Shown in pieces: positions 39,978 to 52,508 of a stretch of 64,000 nt of DNA; position 1 is the stretch's first letter; every line of letters starts with the position of its first letter. This stretch comes from Rhizohabitans arisaemae (GTDB lineage: Bacteria; Actinomycetota; Actinomycetes; Streptosporangiales; Streptosporangiaceae), in NCBI RefSeq assembly GCF_025996515.1, contig NZ_BLRH01000060.1, positions 1,718,257-1,782,256 on the forward strand. Reading direction: 5' to 3'. The notes under the pieces were generated by a model. It was not told the origin of the DNA and searched no databases. It was given only the letters and a program-made list of their open reading frames with translations. A program made the translations under genes and the position numbers.

Positions 39978-41150
39978 GTGAGGTTGCCGGCGGATTTTCT
40001 CAACGGATCCTTCCGCCACGGTCATCCGTGGGACCTGTACGCCGCCCTCCGCTGTGAGGAGCCGTTCGCCGAATGGCCCGAGCCCCGCTTCACCATCGTG
40101 AGCCGTTACGCCGACGTCAACACCATCGCCATGGACCCGGTCACGTTCTGCTCCGGCCTCGGCAGCACGCTGCCGGATCTCACCGGCGTGCTGCCCAAGC
40201 GGCCGACGATCACCCGTTCCGACCCGCCCGCGCACACCCGGCACCGCGAGCTCGTGGCCCGGGTCTTCCGCCCGTCCGTGATCCACCGGCTTGAGGAGGC
40301 GGTACGGCGGCGCGTGCGCGACGTGCTCGCCACCCTGGACCTCGGGAAGCCGGTGGACGTCGTCGACGCCTTGGTCGGGCCGCTGCCGATCCAGGTGATC
40401 TGCGAGTTTCTCGGCCTGCCCGGCGCGGACTGGCAGCGCTGTCTGCACTGGGCGCAGGCGTTCGTCCCCGGGGCGTCGCTGCTGTCCGAAGCGGAGCAGG
40501 AGGAGATGCGGACCGAGGCGGAGACGGCGCTGCTGTCGACGGTGGTGACCCGGCGCGCGGAGCCGGGGGAGGACATCATCTCCCGGCTGACGTCGATGGA
40601 GGCGGACGGAGACCGTCTCAACGACGTCGAGCTTCGGACGTTCATCATCCAGCTGCTCGTCGCGGGCGGGGAGACCACCCGGCACGCGATCTCCGGTGGG
40701 CTGGTCGCCTTCGCCCGGAACCCGCATCAGTGGCAGCGGATCCGGCAGAACCCCTTGCTGGTCTCCACGGCGGTCGAGGAGATCCTCCGCTGGACCAGCC
40801 CCGTGGTGTCGTCGGTGCGCACGGCCGTGCACAACACCTGTGTCGGCCCGCACCGCGTGGTGGAGGGCGAACGCCTCCTGCTCCTGTACGGCTGCGCGAA
40901 CCGGGACATCGTCAGGTTCGGCCCATCGGCGGACGTCTTCGACGTCGGGCGGCCGGACCGGGGGAATCTCGCCTTCGGGTTCGGCCCGCACCTGTGCCTC
41001 GGCGCGTCGCTGGCCCGGTTGGAGATCAGGGTGCTTCTGGAGGAGCTTCTCGGGTGGTGTTCGGGGATCGAGCTGGACGGCGAGGTCGTCTGGAACGGCT
41101 CTCCTGTGGTGACCGGCCCCCGATCGGCCACCCTCGTCTTCACCGAGTAG
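39978..41150 (+). CDS. Cytochrome P450
   Basis: A soluble 390-residue P450 monooxygenase. The haem loop FGFGPHLCLGASLAR has the Cys thiolate, the I-helix oxygen-binding motif is AGGETTRH, and the K-helix ExxR is in EEILRW. Length and motifs fit bacterial class I P450s that use ferredoxin and a reductase; neither is encoded here, so the substrate and partners are unknown. GGAAGG about ten bases before GTG 39978 marks the start; the frame is open 41 codons upstream but that part is not P450-like. Its end overlaps the minus-strand gene at 41140 by 11 bases. Confidence 0.92.
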   Translation: MRLPADFLNGSFRHGHPWDLYAALRCEEPFAEWPEPRFTIVSRYADVNTIAMDPVTFCSGLGSTLPDLTGVLPKRPTITRSDPPAHTRHRELVARVFRPSVIHRLEEAVRRRVRDVLATLDLGKPVDVVDALVGPLPIQVICEFLGLPGADWQRCLHWAQAFVPGASLLSEAEQEEMRTEAETALLSTVVTRRAEPGEDIISRLTSMEADGDRLNDVELRTFIIQLLVAGGETTRHAISGGLVAFARNPHQWQRIRQNPLLVSTAVEEILRWTSPVVSSVRTAVHNTCVGPHRVVEGERLLLLYGCANRDIVRFGPSADVFDVGRPDRGNLAFGFGPHLCLGASLARLEIRVLLEELLGWCSGIELDGEVVWNGSPVVTGPRSATLVFTE

Positions 41151-41403
41151 GTTCTTCGTCCACCGCCTCGTCCTCGTCGCCGGTCGGGGGGAGCGTCGAA
41201 GCCGAACGCTCCCGTTGTACGGCGAGGCGCTCGGCGAGCCCGTCGGAATCGTCGGCGTCGATGGTCATGGCGCATCCGGCCTCCCGTTCGGCCGGTGTCA
41301 GCGGACGATGCCTCGTGGCCCACCAGCGGCCGGCATCACTCCGCCAGATGGTCCAGTCGGGATAGTCGTGGGCGATTTCAGTGAGGCGCTGGTCAGCGGA
41401 CAT
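41140..41403 (-). CDS. Small conserved hypothetical protein
   Basis: An 87-residue soluble protein with Trp-rich core WTIWRSDAGRWWATRHRPLTPAE and an acidic tail. The pattern resembles small actinobacterial proteins that often sit near GntR regulators, but no function is known to me. An AG-rich stretch precedes the ATG. It lies downstream of the GntR gene on the same strand (113 bases) and overlaps the P450 3' end tail to tail. Confidence 0.6.
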   Translation of the reverse strand: MSADQRLTEIAHDYPDWTIWRSDAGRWWATRHRPLTPAEREAGCAMTIDADDSDGLAERLAVQRERSASTLPPTGDEDEAVDEEPTR

Positions 41404-41516
41404 TTCTCATCTTTCCCCATCCGAGGCATCTCTAGAGAGGATTCACCCTCCACTTGACCGCAGCTCGCCGACCAAAACAACGATCCCAGTGGACAGAGAT
41501 CTGTAATCCGGCCGCA

Positions 41517-42269
41517 TCAGGCGTCGAAGTCGTACTGCAGGACGTATGAGGCCGCGTCCATCGTCATGACGTTGAACTCGACCGCCCGGTCGCCCGCCGC
41601 GTACGCCGTACGGCACACCACGATCACCGGGGTCCCGGCCGGGAGGGAGAGGAGCGCGGCCTCGTCGGGGAGGGGCATCCGGGCCCGGACCTCCTCCTTG
41701 AACCGGACGGGTGCCACCCCCAGCTCACCGAGCCGGGCGTAGACCCCGCCGGGTCCGGTGTCCGGTTCGACCACGCGGGTGCCGTCCACCAGGCCGGCGG
41801 GGAAGTAGGTCGCGGCCAGCTGCACGGGGCGGCCGTCCACCGAGTAGCGGCGCCGCCGTACCCACACCTCGTCGGTGAGCAGGACGACCTCCGTCTCCTT
41901 GTCGGCCCGGATCCGCTCGACGCGCAGGACGTCCACGCTGTACGGGCGCTGGCGGACGTCGGCCTCCCACACGGCCTTGCCTTCGCCCCAGTGCGTCCGG
42001 GAGAGCCGGCGGGTGCCGTACCGGTGAATCGGGCGGAACGTTCGCACGTAGACGCCCGATCCTCGCCGGGGGACGGCAAGCCCTTCGTTGATCAGTACGG
42101 CCAAGGCCTGCCGTGCCGTCGCGCGGGCGACGCCGTACTCGTGCATGAGGTGGTTTTCGCCGGGTAGCCGGTCACCGTCCCGGTATTCGTCGTTGAGGAT
42201 CGCGGTCCGTAGTTGATTTGCGATACGGCGATAGATGGGGGTCTCGTGAGGTACCGGGGGTTCCACCAC
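41517..42269 (-). CDS. GntR/HutC-family transcriptional regulator
   Basis: A 250-residue regulator: N-terminal winged helix (residues about 10-75; IYRRIANQLRTAILNDEYRDGDRLPGE and ATARQALAVLINEGL) and a C-terminal UTRA ligand domain (about 95-240) of the HutC type. The effector is not predictable. Start is GTG GTG; the first is used. The upstream 186 bases are AT-richer than the genes and probably hold its promoter and operator, but I could not point to a clean palindrome. Confidence 0.9.
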   Translation of the reverse strand: MVEPPVPHETPIYRRIANQLRTAILNDEYRDGDRLPGENHLMHEYGVARATARQALAVLINEGLAVPRRGSGVYVRTFRPIHRYGTRRLSRTHWGEGKAVWEADVRQRPYSVDVLRVERIRADKETEVVLLTDEVWVRRRRYSVDGRPVQLAATYFPAGLVDGTRVVEPDTGPGGVYARLGELGVAPVRFKEEVRARMPLPDEAALLSLPAGTPVIVVCRTAYAAGDRAVEFNVMTMDAASYVLQYDFDA

Positions 42270-42455
42270 TGCATATCACCCTCTGCCACACGGAGGTTCG
42301 GCGTCTTCTCCAGAGAACTTGTTCGCCTTGTCCACGATCGCACAGGGATTTGCGTAGGTCGCGTGCTTCTTTCGAGTGGATCGTGCCTATCTGGGCGTCT
42401 CCCATGATTGTTTTTGCCACGGAGGTCGGCTCCGTACACCCATTTGTGTGACTGA

Positions 42456-44063
42456 CTATGCGTTTGGGGCGAAGAACTTCGCCAGGGACTTCGGATCCGG
42501 CGAGTCGGCGAGCAAGGCGAGCGCCTCGGGGACACGCCCCGGCGCGATCCGCAGCGGGGTACTGAAGAGCCGCGGCTCCGCTCCGGTCGCCAGAAGACGG
42601 CCGAGCAGGACGTCGCCGCGCGACACCCAGCCGGCGAGCGCCCCGTCGTTCACCGGTATCGGGTCGGTACCGTCCGGGACCGGTCGGATCTGCGCGGAAT
42701 GCCCGTGGATGACGTGAACCACCTCGTAAAGGGCGAGGGGTGTCTGGCACCAGCGGCCGATCAAGGAGTGCTCGTCGAGGCGGAGCCACTCACCCCGCTC
42801 GCCGAGGAACTCCGCGGCTGTCCCCGCCTCGAACAGGGCGAGATCGACGCACGCGGACGCCGTACCGCCACCCGCGAGTTCGATGAGCGCGCCCAGCCGC
42901 TCGCGCCGGGTGGGCCGGCTCGCGTAGGCGACGAGCAGCGCGTGGAGCAGCGGAGCCCGACGGGGCAGCGCCCGTTCGCGTGGGGACAGGCAGCATTTCT
43001 TGTACTTCTGCCCGGAGCCGCAGGGACAGGGCTGGTTCCGGCCGGTCGTCGACACCGTGTGCGGCAGGAGCCCCTGCAACGCCGGGCGCAGGCCTTGCTC
43101 CGGCGTCAGACCGGCCCGCTGCAGCAGCGCGTCGGCCCGGACGGTCTCACCGCGGGTCGCGGCGAACTCGGCGGCGTCCAGGAGCGCGGGCACCAGCCCG
43201 GGCGCCAGGTCCAGCGACTCCTCGGTCAGCCGGAGGGCGTCGAGCGGCCGGGACCCGCCCAGCGCGGAGCGGGCGCCGAGGAAGACGGCGAGCCCCTGCT
43301 GGTCGCGGTCGGCGGCCGCGGCGAGCAGTGCTTTGAGCGTCTGTTCGGTCAGGGGCGCTGTCTCCACCTCGTCGGCGACCCGGTTCAGCACGGTGAGCGA
43401 TTCCGGCAGGAGGCGGAGGGGGAGCGCGGGCTCGATGTTGGTCAGCAGCGCCCCACGGATCAGGGCGAACTTCACGATCTCCCCATTGGCGAGTCCGGCT
43501 GTCTCGGCGGGGCTTCGCGGCGCGCCGGGAAGGTGGACGTAGCCCGCGGAGAGCTCGAACTGTCCGGGCAGGAGCATCGAGGTCAGGGGTGGGAGCGGTT
43601 CGTCGAAGAGCCCGGGGTACTCCACCGCCAGGTCGGTGAGGACGTCCACGATGAGGGCTCCCGATCCGGTCCACGGATCTTCCGCGTAGCGGTGCAGCGC
43701 TTCCACCGCGGCCTCGCTGAACCGCTGGCCGACCGTGATGACCCGCGCGTCGAAGACGTCGGGGCGGGACCCGAGCTCGATCTCCAGCGCGCCGCCGCGC
43801 AGCCGGAACTCCAGGAGGTCGTCCGCCTCGAAGCCGGCCAGCCACCCCGAGGGACCGTGGAGCGCCGTCCCCCCGTCGAGAAGATCGCTGAACCGCCGGC
43901 ACCGCACCCACCCCCCTTCGCGCAGAGGCAGGCCGTCGTCGGCGAGACGTGCCCACAGCGCGAGGTCGTCGTCTCCGGCCAGCACCCCCGTGGCCCGCTC
44001 GGTTTCGGTGAGCACATGCGTGAACACCGAGCCGTCGACGGTGGCGAGCAGATCCGCCCCCAT
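42456..44063 (-). CDS. SEC-C motif protein
   Basis: A 535-residue cytoplasmic protein with one SEC-C zinc-binding motif at about residue 340 (NQPCPCGSGQKYKKCC), as in the SecA C-terminus. The rest is helical with many Leu/Ala pairs. SEC-C motifs bind zinc and are used for docking; the role of such free proteins is unclear. GGGGAGG five bases before ATG 44063 decides the start over one eight codons upstream. Confidence 0.75.
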   Translation of the reverse strand: MGADLLATVDGSVFTHVLTETERATGVLAGDDDLALWARLADDGLPLREGGWVRCRRFSDLLDGGTALHGPSGWLAGFEADDLLEFRLRGGALEIELGSRPDVFDARVITVGQRFSEAAVEALHRYAEDPWTGSGALIVDVLTDLAVEYPGLFDEPLPPLTSMLLPGQFELSAGYVHLPGAPRSPAETAGLANGEIVKFALIRGALLTNIEPALPLRLLPESLTVLNRVADEVETAPLTEQTLKALLAAAADRDQQGLAVFLGARSALGGSRPLDALRLTEESLDLAPGLVPALLDAAEFAATRGETVRADALLQRAGLTPEQGLRPALQGLLPHTVSTTGRNQPCPCGSGQKYKKCCLSPRERALPRRAPLLHALLVAYASRPTRRERLGALIELAGGGTASACVDLALFEAGTAAEFLGERGEWLRLDEHSLIGRWCQTPLALYEVVHVIHGHSAQIRPVPDGTDPIPVNDGALAGWVSRGDVLLGRLLATGAEPRLFSTPLRIAPGRVPEALALLADSPDPKSLAKFFAPNA

Positions 44064-44411
44064 CAATCCTCCCCTTCGCGCTCTCATTTCGGTCGTGGGC
44101 GGCGACCCGTGATCCGCACCGTTCGGGCCGGACCGGATCCACGCCGGGTGCCGCCCGCCGCCTTCCGTCTCCCGGCGGGGAGCCGGGGAGCCGATCCCGG
44201 AACGGTGTCCTGGGACGGTCTCCCGAGTGCGTGAACGGTCCGTGGATCGTCTGGGGGGCGGGTCGCGAGGATCCGTCGAGAACCATTACGGGTCATCACC
44301 GGAGTCCAGGGTGACATCTGGCCGGGGATTCGGGGTTTCTTCGGGGAAAATACCGGTCTGAAATACAGTGCGGGAGGTGTCCGGCTTATCCGGATTCAGT
44401 GGGACGACTCA
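44064..44411. other. Intergenic region between modC and the SEC-C gene
   Basis: No gene supported. It contains short inverted repeats, for example TCCGG/CCGGA at 44380-44394, that may help end the mod transcript, and presumably the promoter of the SEC-C gene. Confidence 0.4.
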
Positions 44412-45445
<1,034 letters not shown>

Positions 45446-45449
<4 letters not shown>

Positions 45450-46261
45450 GGGGAGTTCACCCACCGATCGCGCAGGCTCGCCAAGACGACCACCGAGACG
45501 ACCAGGAGCACCAGGCTCAGCACGATCGCCGCCTCCGGGTCGCTCTCCAGCGCCAGATAGACCGCGAGCGGCATCGTCTGGGTCTGGCCGGGAAAGTTGC
45601 CGGCAAAGGTGATGGTCGCCCCGAATTCGCCCAGGGCCCTCGCCCAGCAGAGTACGGCGCCCGCGGTGATCCCCGGCGCCACCAAGGGGAGCGTGACCCG
45701 GCGGAAGACGGTCCACCGGGAGGCGCCGAGCGTCGCGGCCGCCTCCTCGTACCGCAGGTCCGCGGCGCGCAGCGCCCCCTCGACACTGATCACCAGGAAC
45801 GGCATCGCGACGAAGGCCTCGGCCACCACCACCCCGGCCGTGGTGAACGGCAAGCTGAAGCCGAAGACCTGGTCGAGCCACTGCCCGACCAGGCCACGGC
45901 GGCCCAGGACGAGCAGGAGCGCGACCCCGCCCACGACAGGCGGGAGGACCAGCGGGACCGTCACCAGGGCGCGGACCAGCCGCCTGCCCGGGAAGGCGAC
46001 CCGGGCCAGCAGCCAGGCGAGCGGAACGCCGAAGACGAGGCATGCCGCGGTGGCACAGGTCGCCGTGATCAGGGACAGTCTGAGCGCCTCAAGGACACCG
46101 GGCGCGGCCAGACGCTCCCCGAGCGTGGACCAGGGGGTGCGGACGAGCAGTCCCACCATGGGAAGTGCCAGGAAGACCAGCCCGATGAGCGCGGGCAGCA
46201 CCAGGATCCACGGGATCCGCCCGGTGACCGGGTTGACGCTGCTCCGCCGAGGTGTCGCCAT
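45446..46261 (-). CDS. modB: Molybdate ABC transporter permease ModB
   Basis: A 271-residue permease with about six membrane helices and the EAA-type cytoplasmic loop EEAAATLGASRWTVFRRVTLPL, followed by ALGEFGATITFAGNFPGQTQTMPLAVY, which is strongly characteristic of ModB. It sits between modA (3-base gap) and modC (overlap). Confidence 0.95.
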
Positions 46262-46264
46262 AGG

Positions 46265-47023
46265 TCAGGGAAGGTCGAAACCGACCCGGGTCAGGATGCT
46301 CCGCCCCTGCTCGGAGCGGACGAGGGCGACGAACTGCTTGGCGAGTTCCGGCTGCGGAGCCTTCGGGAGCACCGCGATGGGATAGTCGTTGATCGCCTGC
46401 GCCGACTCGGGGAACTCGATCCCGTCGACCTTGCCCGCCGCCGACTTCACGTCCGTACGGTAGACGAGGGCCGCGTCGACCTCACCGAGCTCCACCTTGG
46501 TCAGGGTGGCCTTGACGTCCTGCTCCAGGGTGACCGGCTTGACGGTGATACCGGCGGCCTTGAGCGCCTTCACCGCGGCCGCGCCACAGGGGACCTGCTC
46601 GGCGCAGAGCGCCACCTTCACCGAGGGGTCGGTGAGGTCCTTCAGCGATGTGATCTTGGCGGGGTTCCCCTTGGGGACCGCGATGATGAGGCTGTTCTTG
46701 ACGAACACCTCAGGCGAGACATTCGGCACCTGGCCCATCGTGGCCGGGCTGGCCGCGGCGAAGACGTCCGCGGGAGCCCCCTGGACGATCTGCTGGGCGA
46801 GGGCCGAGCTGGCGGCGAAGTTGAACCGCACCGTGGTGCCGGCGTGCTCCTTCTCGAAGAGCTTGCCGATCTCGGTGAACGACTCGGTGAGCGAGGCGGC
46901 GGCGAACACCACGAGTTCCTTGTCGCCGCCTCCGCCTGAGCCGGCGTCGGAAGAGGAGCCACATCCGGCGAGGGCCACGGTGAGGACGAGGGCTGCCGCC
47001 GCTCCGATAAGACGTTTGATCAA
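46265..47023 (-). CDS. modA: Molybdate-binding lipoprotein ModA
   Basis: A 252-residue solute-binding protein. The signal peptide ends in a canonical lipobox LAGC (Cys at about 21). The mature part is the type II periplasmic fold with VFAAASLTESFTEIG at the start, NFAASSALAQQI and EVDAALVYRTDV, all ModA hallmarks including the ligand-binding Ser residues. The TTG start overlaps the stop of the upstream regulator gene (TTGA). Confidence 0.95.
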   Translation of the reverse strand: MIKRLIGAAAALVLTVALAGCGSSSDAGSGGGGDKELVVFAAASLTESFTEIGKLFEKEHAGTTVRFNFAASSALAQQIVQGAPADVFAAASPATMGQVPNVSPEVFVKNSLIIAVPKGNPAKITSLKDLTDPSVKVALCAEQVPCGAAAVKALKAAGITVKPVTLEQDVKATLTKVELGEVDAALVYRTDVKSAAGKVDGIEFPESAQAINDYPIAVLPKAPQPELAKQFVALVRSEQGRSILTRVGFDLP

Positions 47024-47442
47024 CGGGACTCCTTGCCTGGGGGGATCTCCACGACGACGTTGGTGGACTTGATCACTGCGAACGCCACGACCCCGACCTC
47101 AAGGCCGAGCTCGTCGGCGGCCTGCCGGCTCATCAGCGAGACCACGCGGAACGGGCCGGCGGCGATCTCCACTTGGGCCATCACCGTGTCCCGCACCACC
47201 TCGGTCACGATTCCGCGCAGGCGGTTGCGTGCCGAGGAGTGCCCCGAGCCGCTCTCCGCCCCGACCTGGGCCCGGGCGAACGCGGCGAGATCGGTGCCCG
47301 CCACGATCCGATGCCCGTGCTCGTCCCGGGTGGCGGGAAGACGTCCGGCGTCCACCCACCGGCGAATGGTGTCCGGGCTGACCCCGAGCAGCTCGGCCGC
47401 ATCGCCGATCCGAAACATCGTCACGTATGGGAGCTTACTCAC
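47020..47442 (-). CDS. HTH-TOBE regulator of the molybdate operon
   Basis: A 140-residue protein combining a MerR/excisionase-like helix-turn-helix (about 10-58; FRIGDAAELLGVSPDTIRRWVDAGRLPATRD) with a TOBE/Mop molybdate-binding domain (about 70-135). It is the first gene of the regulator-modABC operon and probably senses molybdate or tungstate to control it; this replaces ModE, whose DNA-binding domain is different. The start is uncertain: GTG 47442 or ATG 47418, both without a good ribosome site, so a leaderless message is possible. It diverges from proS across 222 bases. Confidence 0.85.
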   Translation of the reverse strand: MSKLPYVTMFRIGDAAELLGVSPDTIRRWVDAGRLPATRDEHGHRIVAGTDLAAFARAQVGAESGSGHSSARNRLRGIVTEVVRDTVMAQVEIAAGPFRVVSLMSRQAADELGLEVGVVAFAVIKSTNVVVEIPPGKESR

Positions 47443-47655
47443 GCAGAATCAAGTTTCAATGGTGACCTAGGTTGGTAAATGCCCATATGTTTGGCTGATT
47501 GCCCTGGCATCTGTGATGAATGATCGACGCAGGCTCCTCCAGGGTCGACAGTTGATCGATGGCTACCGCTGACGCCTCACATAAGGGGATAAGTCGCGAT
47601 CCTTGACAGCGCCGTGCGGCAAAGTGAGCGGACGTGCGTCACGAAGAGCCAGTAG

Positions 47656-49256
<1,601 letters not shown>

Positions 49257-49340
49257 GGGGGCCTCGTTCGTGAAGACGGCGGAGGAGGACTCCGCGGTCG
49301 GCCATTGGCGCGGGTTGGCCGAGCGTTCACAATCGAAGGC

Positions 49341-51671
49341 ATGAGCGATGCGCCTCGCTACATCGGTACCCGGGCTCCCCGCCGGGAGGACGGCCGGCTC
49401 CTGACCGGGGAGGCGAACTACGTTCACAACGTCAGACCGCCCGGTACGGTGTACGCGGCGATGGTCCGGAGCCCGATCGCGCACGGCAGTCTGACCGGCT
49501 GCGACACCACGGCCGCCCGGAAGGCACCCGGGGTGCTCGACGTGATCGTCGCCGCGGACACCCAGGGGATACGGCTGCCGTGCACCACCCTCGCCCCCGG
49601 CCAGCCGGAGGTCTCCTATCCGGTGCTGGACGAGCGGATCAGGTACGCCGGGCAGCCCCTGGCCGTCGTGGTCGCCCGATCCCCGGAGGAGGCACAGGAC
49701 GCGGCTCAGCTCCTCGGCTTCGACTTCGAGGAACTGCCCGCGGTGGTCGGGGTGGAGAACGCGATCGCCGAGGGGGCGCCGCTGCTCTACCCGGAGTGGG
49801 GGACCAATCTCGTCACCGACTTCGGGATCGGCGACTCGGACGCGGACTGCCGGGCCGCGGCGGACGGGTCGGCGCACATCGTGGAAATGACCTTCCGATT
49901 GGGCCGGGTGGGTCCCGCACCGATCGAGCCGAGGGGGATCGTGGCCTCCTGGGAGCAGGGTTCCCTATCCGTCTGGGCCTCCACGCAGTCCCCCCATGTC
50001 GTACGGGACGAGGCCGCCGACGCGCTCGGCCTCGGCTACGACCAGGTCCGGGTGTACGGGTGCGACGTCGGGGGAGGCTTCGGCGGGAAGGAACACCTCT
50101 ATCCCGACGAACTGCTGGTCTGCCTCGCGAGCAAGCGGCTGAAGCGGCCGGTGAAATGGACGGAGTCGCGGAGCGAGCACTTCACCGCGATGCTGCCCGC
50201 TCGGGACGCCGTACACCGGGCGTTCCTCGCCCTCGATTCCACAGGCAGCTTTATCTCGATTTATGCCGATATTTTGGGCGATCTTGGGGGGCATCCCTCG
50301 AATGTGGGGATCTCACCGTTTGCGGTGAGTGCGGTAAGCCTTCCGGGCCTCTACCGTTTCCCGTACGCCGGGGCGCGGATCCGGGCGGCGGTGACCACGA
50401 CCACGCCCACCGGCTCGTACCGCGGGTTCGGCCAGCCCGAGGCCACCTGGGTGCGGGAACGACTTGTCGACGAGGCGGCGCGGCGCCTCGGCCTCGACCC
50501 GGTCGAACTCCGGCTGCGGAACCTCGTTCGCTCTGACGAGATGCCCCATCGCACCCGCGTCCACCAGAACTACGACTCCGGCGACTACCCCTCCGCGTTT
50601 CGCCTGCTGCGCGAAATGACCACGGGCTGGTCCGGCCACTCGGCCGACGGGCGGCGCCGGGGCATCGGCTACGCCTCCCACGTGGAGATCACCGGCCTGG
50701 GCCCGTCCGCGGAGCTGAGGTACGCAGGCATTCAGGCCGGCGGCTTCGAGACCGCGATCGTGCGGATGGAGCCGGACGCCTCGGTCGTCGTCGCCGCCGG
50801 GGTCGTCGGCATGGGCCAGGGTATCGAGACCACCCTCGCCCAGCTCGCCGCCGATCAGGTGGGCGTACGGCTGGAGCGGGTACGCGTCCTCCTCGGCGAC
50901 ACCGCGATCTCGCCGTACTCGCCCGTCGGCTCCATCGCCAGCCGCTCCCTCGTCGTCGGCGGGGGAGCGCTGATCCAGGCGTCCGAACGGCTCCGGGAGA
51001 AGCTGATCGCCGTCGCCGCGCATCAGCTGGAGGTCTCACCCGACGACCTGGAGCTCGTGGCGGACGCCGTACAAGTCAAAGGGGATCCCGGCGCACGCCG
51101 TACCTTCCCTGAGATCGCGAAGTCGGCGTGGCGCGGCTGGGACCTCCCCGAAGACATGCCGCCCGGGCTGGAGGAACGGGTCGCCTACGATCCCACCCAG
51201 TACACGTATTCGTACGGCGTGCACGCGGCAGCGGTCGCCGTCGACGTCGAGACCGGCGCCGTCGAGGTGGAGGGGTATTGGCTGGTCTACGACGCGGGGG
51301 TCGTGGTCAACCCGGCGATCGTGGAAGGCCAGCTGCGCGGCGGCATCGCCCAGGGGATCGGCATGGCGCTGACCGAAGAGATCGTCTACTCCGCCGACGG
51401 ACAGCCGATAGGCACCGGTTTCTCGGATTATCTTCCGCCGACCGCGCGGGAGACACCGGATGTCGACCTCAGCCTGCTGTGTACGCCTTCCCCCATCACG
51501 CCGGGCGGGATGAAAGGCGTGGGGGAGGGCGGAACGGTCGGGCCTCCCGCCGCGATCGGCAACGCGATCGCGGCAGCCGTACCCGAGATCGCCGAACTGA
51601 TCACCCGGACTCCGATGACCCCCGCCGCCGTCTGGTCGGCCCTCCGGGAAATTGATTTGCGATCACAGTGA
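49341..51671 (+). CDS. Molybdenum hydroxylase large subunit (xanthine dehydrogenase family, solitary)
   Basis: A 776-residue molybdopterin-binding subunit. It has the N-terminal Ald_Xan_dh_C domain (about 15-125; RREDGRLLTGEANYVHNV) and the Moco-binding part with GGGFGGKE, GSYRGFGQPE and GMGQGIETTLAQLA. The catalytic Glu is in MKGVGEGG near residue 730. The CO-dehydrogenase loop AYRCSFR is absent, so it is not form I CODH; substrate unknown. No FAD or [2Fe-2S] subunit gene adjoins, which is unusual; they may be encoded elsewhere. The ATG at 49341 begins the family's first motif. Molybdate uptake genes lie 2.3 kb to the left. Confidence 0.9.
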   Translation: MSDAPRYIGTRAPRREDGRLLTGEANYVHNVRPPGTVYAAMVRSPIAHGSLTGCDTTAARKAPGVLDVIVAADTQGIRLPCTTLAPGQPEVSYPVLDERIRYAGQPLAVVVARSPEEAQDAAQLLGFDFEELPAVVGVENAIAEGAPLLYPEWGTNLVTDFGIGDSDADCRAAADGSAHIVEMTFRLGRVGPAPIEPRGIVASWEQGSLSVWASTQSPHVVRDEAADALGLGYDQVRVYGCDVGGGFGGKEHLYPDELLVCLASKRLKRPVKWTESRSEHFTAMLPARDAVHRAFLALDSTGSFISIYADILGDLGGHPSNVGISPFAVSAVSLPGLYRFPYAGARIRAAVTTTTPTGSYRGFGQPEATWVRERLVDEAARRLGLDPVELRLRNLVRSDEMPHRTRVHQNYDSGDYPSAFRLLREMTTGWSGHSADGRRRGIGYASHVEITGLGPSAELRYAGIQAGGFETAIVRMEPDASVVVAAGVVGMGQGIETTLAQLAADQVGVRLERVRVLLGDTAISPYSPVGSIASRSLVVGGGALIQASERLREKLIAVAAHQLEVSPDDLELVADAVQVKGDPGARRTFPEIAKSAWRGWDLPEDMPPGLEERVAYDPTQYTYSYGVHAAAVAVDVETGAVEVEGYWLVYDAGVVVNPAIVEGQLRGGIAQGIGMALTEEIVYSADGQPIGTGFSDYLPPTARETPDVDLSLLCTPSPITPGGMKGVGEGGTVGPPAAIGNAIAAAVPEIAELITRTPMTPAAVWSALREIDLRSQ

Positions 51672-51883
51672 TGTCCATGTTTGAGTGCTTTGGAACACTA
51701 GTCATGGGAGGGGGGATGTTGATGCCCGCGGGCACCGAGGCCGCTGTCGCGTGTCCTCGAACGGATCAGCACCCCGCCGGTACCCGCCGAGGGTGATCTT
51801 TCGCATGCTGATCTGACCTTCGTGTGCGCCCGACAGCACAGGTGACCACGCACATCAACCGTCACCCCGAAGGTAGGTCCTCC

Positions 51884-52243
51884 GTGTCGCGCAACCGCAC
51901 CCGGAACCGGACAAGCTCATTCCGCTGTCTCAACTGCCGCCTCGACGTCTCCATGGACGCCCCCGGCACAGCACACCGCAACCACTGCCCCACCTGCCTG
52001 TGGAGCAGACACCTCGACAACACCCCCGGCGACCGCGCCGCCGACTGCGACGCGTCGATGGCACCCATCGCCATCCAGGTACGCCCCAACGGCGAATGGG
52101 CGATCGTCCACCGCTGCAACGCCTGCGGCACCCTCGACGCCAACCGCATCGCCGGCGACGACAACCCGCTCAGCCTGATGCGGCTCGCCGTCGCCCCACT
52201 GGCCCAGCCGCCGTTCCCCATGGACTGGCTGGCCCGGCTGTAA
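51884..52243 (+). CDS. RNHCP-domain protein
   Basis: A 119-residue soluble protein with the RNHCP domain: two Cys pairs (FRCLNC and HCPTC within HRNHCPTCLWSRHLD) and a later HRCNACG, suggesting a zinc-binding fold. The function of the family is not established. GTG 51884 has AGG about seven bases upstream and places the start twelve residues before the first Cys pair. A good terminator follows four bases after the stop. It is the last chromosomal protein gene before the tRNA-Lys insertion site. Confidence 0.85.
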   Translation: MSRNRTRNRTSSFRCLNCRLDVSMDAPGTAHRNHCPTCLWSRHLDNTPGDRAADCDASMAPIAIQVRPNGEWAIVHRCNACGTLDANRIAGDDNPLSLMRLAVAPLAQPPFPMDWLARL

Positions 52244-52246
52244 CCC

Positions 52247-52275
52247 GTGGCCTCGGGAACCTTTCCCGAGGCCAC
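52247..52275 (+). terminator. Terminator after the RNHCP gene
   Basis: A perfect 12-bp inverted repeat (52247-52258 with 52264-52275) and a 5-base loop directly after the stop. Confidence 0.88.
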
Positions 52276-52435
52276 ACCGTCCATACAGATACGTGCGAAG
52301 GCACAACGACCAGGGTCCGCTAGAGTTACCTGGGCGGATCACAACCAGGTCCGCCCACGGCAGGCGCACCGGCCCCTACCCTCACCCGATAGCCAGTCGC
52401 GGCGAAGGAGTCAGGCTCGGTATCCTGCGTCGTGC

Positions 52436-52508
52436 GGGGTGTTAGCTCAATTGGCAGAGCTGCGGACTTTTAATCCGTAGGTTCTGGGTTCGAGTCCCAG
52501 GCGCCCCA
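52436..52508 (+). tRNA. tRNA-Lys (anticodon TTT)
   Basis: A complete 73-base cloverleaf. The acceptor stem pairs 52436-52442 with 52501-52507 (two G-U pairs); the D arm is GCTC/GAGC; the anticodon loop CTTTTAA contains TTT; the T arm is CTGGG/CCCAG with loop TTCGAGT; the discriminator is A and the genome provides CC after it. Its 3' half from the anticodon loop on is duplicated at 62294-62337, so this is the attachment site of the integrated element, and integration has preserved the gene. Confidence 0.97.

Noticed and set aside
49341..51671. Aerobic CO dehydrogenase large subunit
   Set aside because: The active-site loop AYRCSFR of form I enzymes is missing; the sequence has GSYRGFGQ instead.
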